In this document: positions 13,410-16,052 of the stretch, piece by piece | Position numbering within the stretch: position 1 is the first letter of the stretch | Layout: each line of letters starts with the position of its first letter | Source of the DNA: DASVHF01 sp036382695 | GTDB lineage: Bacteria; Patescibacteriota; Microgenomatia; Woykebacterales; RBG-16-39-9b | Assembly: GCA_036382695.1 (NCBI GenBank) | Contig: DASVHF010000017.1 | Coordinates: 1-16,052 of the forward strand | Length of the DNA stretch: 16,052 bases | Direction: 5' to 3' | Translations under genes and position numbers: made by a program | The notes under the pieces: generated by a model | What the model saw: only the letters and a program-made list of their open reading frames with translations | What the model was told of the DNA's origin: nothing | The model's database searches: none

Positions 13410-13927
13410 AACAAAAACTCGATCCACGCCACCAAGCCCGTGTAACTGCACTCCAGGCTCTGTTTGAATGGAGCTTCAACTCAACTGATGTCGAAACGAT
13501 CGTGAAAAGAGATGTCTACGAATACGTACAAATTGGCACACCGGGCAAAAAAGGTGTTGATATTGATAAGCCATTGGCGCTTTTTATCACCCAAGGAGTA
13601 ACAGAAAACCTAGACACGATTGATAAAATCATTGAAACATGTGCATCGGAATGGCCCATTGCCCAAATAGCAAAGGTAGACCTAGAGATACTGAGGATAG
13701 CGATTTTCGAACTTTATATCGCCAGGAATGTCCCACCTAAAGTAGCAATAGACGAGGCCGTAGAACTGGCGAAAGAATTTGGTGGGGAAAACTCATCTAA
13801 ATTTGTTAATGGAGTATTAGGCACTGTAGTTCGGCAAATGACGCCAGAAACCGAAGAAAAAAAACCTAACCGTAAGATTACTCCTTCTAAGAAGCAGAGC
13901 GTTTCAAAAGTGGAGGAGGGAAAATGA
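13406..13927 (+). CDS. nusB: transcription antitermination factor NusB
   Basis: 173 residues, all-helical RNA-binding factor that with NusE (S10) promotes rRNA antitermination. It opens with R-H-Q-A-R-V-T-A-L-Q-A-L-F-E-W and contains the NusB block V-D-L-E-I-L-R-I-A-I-F-E-L followed by P-P-K-V-A-I-D-E-A-V-E-L-A-K-E-F-G-G-E-N-S-S-K-F-V-N-G-V-L-G. The last 25 or so residues are a lysine/serine-rich tail beyond the fold. It is joined to rpmF and acpP by ATGA overlaps at both ends. Confidence 0.95.
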   Translation: MKQKLDPRHQARVTALQALFEWSFNSTDVETIVKRDVYEYVQIGTPGKKGVDIDKPLALFITQGVTENLDTIDKIIETCASEWPIAQIAKVDLEILRIAIFELYIARNVPPKVAIDEAVELAKEFGGENSSKFVNGVLGTVVRQMTPETEEKKPNRKITPSKKQSVSKVEEGK

Positions 13928-14169
13928 GTGAAGAAATACTTGCTCGTCTCAAAAAGGTTGTCTCTTCCCAACTTGGAGTAGAAGAGTCCGAAATTAGAGA
14001 AGAATCTCACCTGCAGGAAGATTTAAACGCCGATCCGCTTAGTATTGCCGATCTTATTGTTAATCTCGAAGGTGAATTTGGAATCAAAATATCCCAAGAC
14101 CAAGCAATCGAATTTAAGAGTGTCGGAGACATCTTAAACTTTATTTCTGATCAAACTGGCGATATTTAA
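13924..14169 (+). CDS. acyl-carrier-protein-like protein without the carrier serine
   Basis: 81 residues with the size and four-helix pattern of ACP: I-L-A-R-L-K-K-V-V-S-S-Q-L-G-V, then E-D-L-N-A-D-P-L-S-I-A-D-L-I (32-45), L-E-G-E-F-G-I-K-I (48-56) and V-G-D-I-L-N-F-I. In carrier proteins the start of helix II is D-S-L and its serine bears 4'-phosphopantetheine. Here the codon at 14035-14037 is CCG, giving D-P38-L, so the normal attachment residue is absent; S40 lies two residues on. It therefore probably cannot carry acyl chains in the usual way. GGAGGAGGG (13912-13920) is a strong Shine-Dalgarno sequence, the best in the window, so it is probably well expressed. Its position next to rnc recalls the common acpP-rnc order. 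A structural or regulatory role is possible; the function is unknown. Confidence 0.85.
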   Translation: MSEEILARLKKVVSSQLGVEESEIREESHLQEDLNADPLSIADLIVNLEGEFGIKISQDQAIEFKSVGDILNFISDQTGDI

Positions 14170-14188
14170 CTATATAAGTGATCACACG

Positions 14189-14208
14189 CTGGCTCTAAAC
14201 CAGTTTTT
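14189..14208 (+). terminator. weak terminator-like hairpin after the acpP-like gene
   Basis: CTGG (14189-14192) pairs with CCAG (14200-14203) around a 7-base loop and five T follow at 14204-14208. The stem is only 4-5 bp, so termination would be partial at best. A GTGATCAC palindrome (14178-14185) precedes it. Confidence 0.3.
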
Positions 14209-14237
14209 GCAAGTACGGAGCAGGACGGTAGAGAGTG

Positions 14238-14243
14238 TAAAAT
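14238..14243 (+). promoter_or_regulatory. candidate -10 for rnc
   Basis: TAAAAT with TG directly before it lies 22 bases ahead of the rnc ATG. No convincing -35 exists at the right distance. If used, the leader would be about 16 bases, AT-rich and without a Shine-Dalgarno sequence. Confidence 0.3.
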
Positions 14244-14265
14244 CATCAAGAAAATTTTTTGAGTT

Positions 14266-14976
14266 ATGAAAGAATTTAAGGAACCGAACTTAAATAGGTT
14301 AGAAAAATCTTTAAGAATTGAATTTGAAGACAAGCATCTGCTAAAGACAGCTTTCACTCACCGTTCGTATCTAAATGAGCATCCAGAAGCATCTCTACCT
14401 CACAACGAAAGGTTGGAATTTCTAGGCGATGCCGTGCTTGGATTGATAGTTTCAGAGCATCTATACAAAAAATATCCGACCCATCCAGAAGGAGATTTGA
14501 CTAATTTTCGCTCATCCCTCGTGAATGCAAAGATGCTCTCGAAGACCGCTGCTACCTTAAATTTAGGTCAATATCTATATTTGTCAAGGGGGGAAGAAGC
14601 CACTGGCGGTCGAAAAAGACAATACATTCTCGCCAACACACTTGAAGCCTTAATCGGAGCAGTTTACCTAGATCAAGGTACGGATAAGGCAAAAAAATTT
14701 GTCGAGAGTAACCTCTTAACATATCTTGACGAAATAATCCAAAAAAAACTTTATAAAGATTTTAAGAGCCTGCTTCAAGAAAAATCTCAAGAAAAATTAG
14801 GGGTAACCCCAATTTATAAAATCATCGAGGAGAAAGGTCCCGACCATGCAAAAATCTTCGAAACTGCAGTATACCTTGGCAATAGAAAAACTGCTGAAGG
14901 GATAGGCAACAGCAAACAATCAGCCGAACAAGAAGCCGCAAAAGCTGCGCTTGCAAATTGGAAAGAAAATAAATAA
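14266..14976 (+). CDS. rnc: ribonuclease III
   Basis: 236 residues; cleaves double-stranded RNA in rRNA precursors and structured messengers. The catalytic domain holds the signature N47-E-R-L-E51-F-L-G-D55, followed by E-G-D-L-T-N-F-R-S-S-L-V-N (75-87) and I-L-A-N124-T-L-E127-A-L-I-G-A-V-Y-L-D. The position of the E. coli metal-linked Asp114 is Asn124 here, while the Glu equivalent (E127) is kept. A C-terminal dsRNA-binding domain (about 163-233) ends in the expected K-x-S-A-E-Q-E-A-A-K-A-A-L. The 96-base spacer upstream, the second longest in the window, holds only weak signals. Its stop codon forms part of the rpsP -10. Confidence 0.95.
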   Translation: MKEFKEPNLNRLEKSLRIEFEDKHLLKTAFTHRSYLNEHPEASLPHNERLEFLGDAVLGLIVSEHLYKKYPTHPEGDLTNFRSSLVNAKMLSKTAATLNLGQYLYLSRGEEATGGRKRQYILANTLEALIGAVYLDQGTDKAKKFVESNLLTYLDEIIQKKLYKDFKSLLQEKSQEKLGVTPIYKIIEEKGPDHAKIFETAVYLGNRKTAEGIGNSKQSAEQEAAKAALANWKENK

Positions 14977-14979
14977 AAT
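14951..14979 (+). promoter_or_regulatory. candidate promoter of rpsP inside the rnc 3' end
   Basis: TTGCAA (14951-14956, 4/6) and TAAAAT (14974-14979, 5/6) are 17 bases apart. The predicted start at about 14985-14988 lies 2-5 bases before the rpsP ATG at 14990, with no Shine-Dalgarno sequence, again fitting near-leaderless translation. Confidence 0.45.
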
Positions 14980-14989
14980 AGCACTCTCT

Positions 14990-15244
14990 ATGGTAAAGAT
15001 CAGACTTCTAAGAACTGGAGCAAAGAAACGAGCAAAATTTCGTATTGTCGTAGCGGACGAACAGTCGAAAAGAAACGGTCGATTTATTGAAAATATTGGT
15101 CATTATAACCCAACTACGGATCCAGCGGAGGTAGAAATAGCAAGGGAACGCTACCTTTATTGGCTATCGGTCGGAGCCAGGCCAACTAAGACTGTATTTG
15201 ATTTGTTTAAAAAATATGAGGCAACTCGTCGAGTTCCTAGCTAA
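14990..15244 (+). CDS. rpsP: 30S ribosomal protein S16 (bS16)
   Basis: 84 residues. M-V-K-I-R-L-L-R-T-G-A-K-K-R-A-K-F-R-I-V-V-A-D, N-G-R-F-I-E-N-I-G-H-Y-N-P and Y-W-L-S-V-G-A-R-P-T-x-T-V are the bS16 signature. The ATG at 14990 gives the family N-terminus; a TTG at 14951 would add 13 residues overlapping rnc and is rejected. bS16 binds 16S rRNA early in 30S assembly. The 3' end overlaps khpA by 29 bases in another frame. Confidence 0.96.
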   Translation: MVKIRLLRTGAKKRAKFRIVVADEQSKRNGRFIENIGHYNPTTDPAEVEIARERYLYWLSVGARPTKTVFDLFKKYEATRRVPS

Positions 15245-15452
15245 AAACATCGTGTCTGCCCCTGAGAGCGTTAAAACCCAAGAGTCCCAAGAAGGCTCCC
15301 AACAAATAATTAAGCTTTCGGTGGCACCTGATGATATGGGTAAAATAATCGGAAAATCGGGACGAGTAATAAAAGCCATCCGTGCATTATTGAAAATAAA
15401 AGCTATCAAGACGGGCAAGCGAGTTTATCTTGAACTTTCTGAAGCACCTTAG
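15216..15452 (+). CDS. khpA: KH-domain RNA-binding protein KhpA
   Basis: 78 residues, the usual KhpA size. M-R-Q-L-V-E-F-L-A-K-N-I-V opens the protein. A single KH domain follows: V-A-P-D-D-M-G-K-I-I-G46-K-S-G49-R-V-I-K-A-I-R-A-L-L has the GxxG RNA-binding loop. KhpA works as a homodimer or with KhpB in several bacteria, with roles in division and small-RNA biology. The ATG at 15216 matches the family N-terminus and overlaps rpsP by 29 bases; the longer TTG start (15198) is rejected. No Shine-Dalgarno sequence is seen. The rpsP-khpA-trmD order is conserved in many bacteria, normally with rimM between khpA and trmD; it is missing here. Confidence 0.93.
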   Translation: MRQLVEFLAKNIVSAPESVKTQESQEGSQQIIKLSVAPDDMGKIIGKSGRVIKAIRALLKIKAIKTGKRVYLELSEAP

Positions 15453-15455
15453 CTA

Positions 15456-16052
15456 ATGATCCAATTTGATATTCTTACTCTTTTTCCAGATTTTTTTAAG
15501 ACACCACTTTCTTCTAGTCTGACCGCGAAAGCAATAAGTAAGGAAATTTTGGCCGTCGAGGTACATGATATTCGTAAATTTGGCAAAGGCAAAAGAAGAC
15601 AAGTAGATGACCGCCCCTTTGGTGGTGGTCCTGGGATGGTTTTAAAACCAGACTGTTTGGCGGATTCTTTAAAGCAAGTGGCCGCACAAGGACAAAAAAA
15701 GCTAAAGGAGGCAAAACCACATGTAATATTTCTTGATCCAGGTGGTAGGGCCTTCAATCAAGAAAGAGCGCAGGGCTTGGCTAGAAAGAGATGGATAATA
15801 TTAATCTGCGGCCATTATGAAGGAGTCGATGAACGGTTTAAAGAGCTTTTCGTTGACGAGGAAATTTCAATTGGCGACTATATTCTATCCGGCGGCGAGA
15901 CGGCGGCTCTTGTATTAGTTGATACGATCGCAAGACTAATCCCTGGCTTTCTCGGTAAGAGTGACTCGGCAGTTTTTGAATCATTTTCGAAGGCCAAACT
16001 GGATGGTAAAAAGGTGTTGTTACTCGATTACCCAGTCTACACGAGGCCAGAG
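15456..16052 (+). CDS. trmD: tRNA (guanine-37-N1)-methyltransferase, 3' end outside the window
   Basis: 199 codons are present and the frame is open to the last base. M-I-Q-F-D-I-L-T-L-F-P-D-F-F is the TrmD start. P-F-G-G-G-P-G-M-V-L-K-P (54-65), L-D-P-G-G-R-A-F-N-Q (93-102), I-C-G-H-Y-E-G-V-D-E-R (117-127), E-I-S-I-G-D-Y-I-L-S-G-G-E (136-148) and L-D-Y-P-V-Y-T-R-P (190-198) form the SPOUT trefoil-knot SAM site and its catalytic neighbourhood. The usual L-S-P-Q-G-R is L-D-P-G-G-R. The enzyme makes m1G37, preventing +1 frameshifts. The start is 3 bases after the khpA stop. About 25-50 C-terminal residues are missing, to judge from family length. Confidence 0.96.
   Translation, partial: MIQFDILTLFPDFFKTPLSSSLTAKAISKEILAVEVHDIRKFGKGKRRQVDDRPFGGGPGMVLKPDCLADSLKQVAAQGQKKLKEAKPHVIFLDPGGRAFNQERAQGLARKRWIILICGHYEGVDERFKELFVDEEISIGDYILSGGETAALVLVDTIARLIPGFLGKSDSAVFESFSKAKLDGKKVLLLDYPVYTRPE

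Noticed and set aside
14178..14208. A T-arm-like stretch (GGCTCTAAACC) after the acpP-like gene, suggesting a tRNA
   Set aside because: There is no matching acceptor or anticodon stem within tRNA distance; only 8 of 11 bases resemble a T arm.
14951..14989. TTG start adding 13 residues to S16
   Set aside because: bS16 begins with M-V-K-I-R-L; the extra residues overlap rnc and have no counterpart in the family.

Overview
The window is a compact, AT-rich bacterial chromosome segment filled with housekeeping genes. Intergenic gaps are tiny, ATGA overlaps are frequent, and TGA is used as a stop codon. Several proteins are pared-down or divergent: a ThrRS without the TGS domain, a PheRS beta without the N-terminal EMAP-like domain, and an acyl-carrier-protein homologue without the phosphopantetheine serine. 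These traits suggest a Patescibacteria/CPR genome, possibly the Microgenomates/Katanobacteria side, using code 11 and so not a TGA-recoding lineage. That assignment is inference from gene content and protein style; no phylogeny was run. No mobile element, CRISPR array or foreign-looking island is visible.

Layout. (1) 1-174 is the 3' end of clpP, then tRNA-Val(GAC) and a terminator-like hairpin. (2) 370-4071 holds a small membrane protein (DUF5665-like), thrS, tsaC, infC, rpmI and rplT. The thrS-infC-rpmI-rplT-pheS-pheT order matches the classic translation cluster of E. coli. infC has no usable ATG and appears to start at AUA behind a strong Shine-Dalgarno sequence. (3) 4072-4266 is the longest gene-free stretch (195 bases). 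It contains a consensus-like promoter, a 20-bp hairpin with two T-tracts, and a second, nearly leaderless promoter for pheS. (4) 4267-7253 is pheS-pheT. (5) 7250-9775, the only minus-strand gene, is a class A penicillin-binding protein with a C-terminal Ig-like domain. Its stop codon shares a CTAG with the pheT stop, and its promoter overlaps the tyrS start. (6) 9816-13147 is tyrS, an unlisted 35-codon membrane micro-ORF, and recG. (7) 13188-14976 is rpmF, nusB, an acpP-like gene and rnc. (8) 14990-16052 is rpsP, khpA and trmD; trmD runs off the window and rimM is absent.

The genes together cover aminoacylation (Thr, Phe, Tyr), tRNA modification (TsaC for t6A37, TrmD for m1G37), ribosome assembly and initiation (IF3, L35, L20, L32, S16), RNA processing and regulation (RNase III, NusB, KhpA), proteolysis (ClpP), fork rescue (RecG) and wall synthesis (PBP1A).

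The most notable signals are regulatory. rpmF has a perfect TTGACA-18-TATAAT promoter that places the transcription start on its ATG. pheS and rpsP look nearly leaderless. Three promoters share a TTGTGnTAAA(A/G)T extended -10 box. A short hairpin RNA unit lies between rplT and pheS. The acpP-like protein carries Asp-Pro-Leu where Asp-Ser-Leu should carry the prosthetic group.
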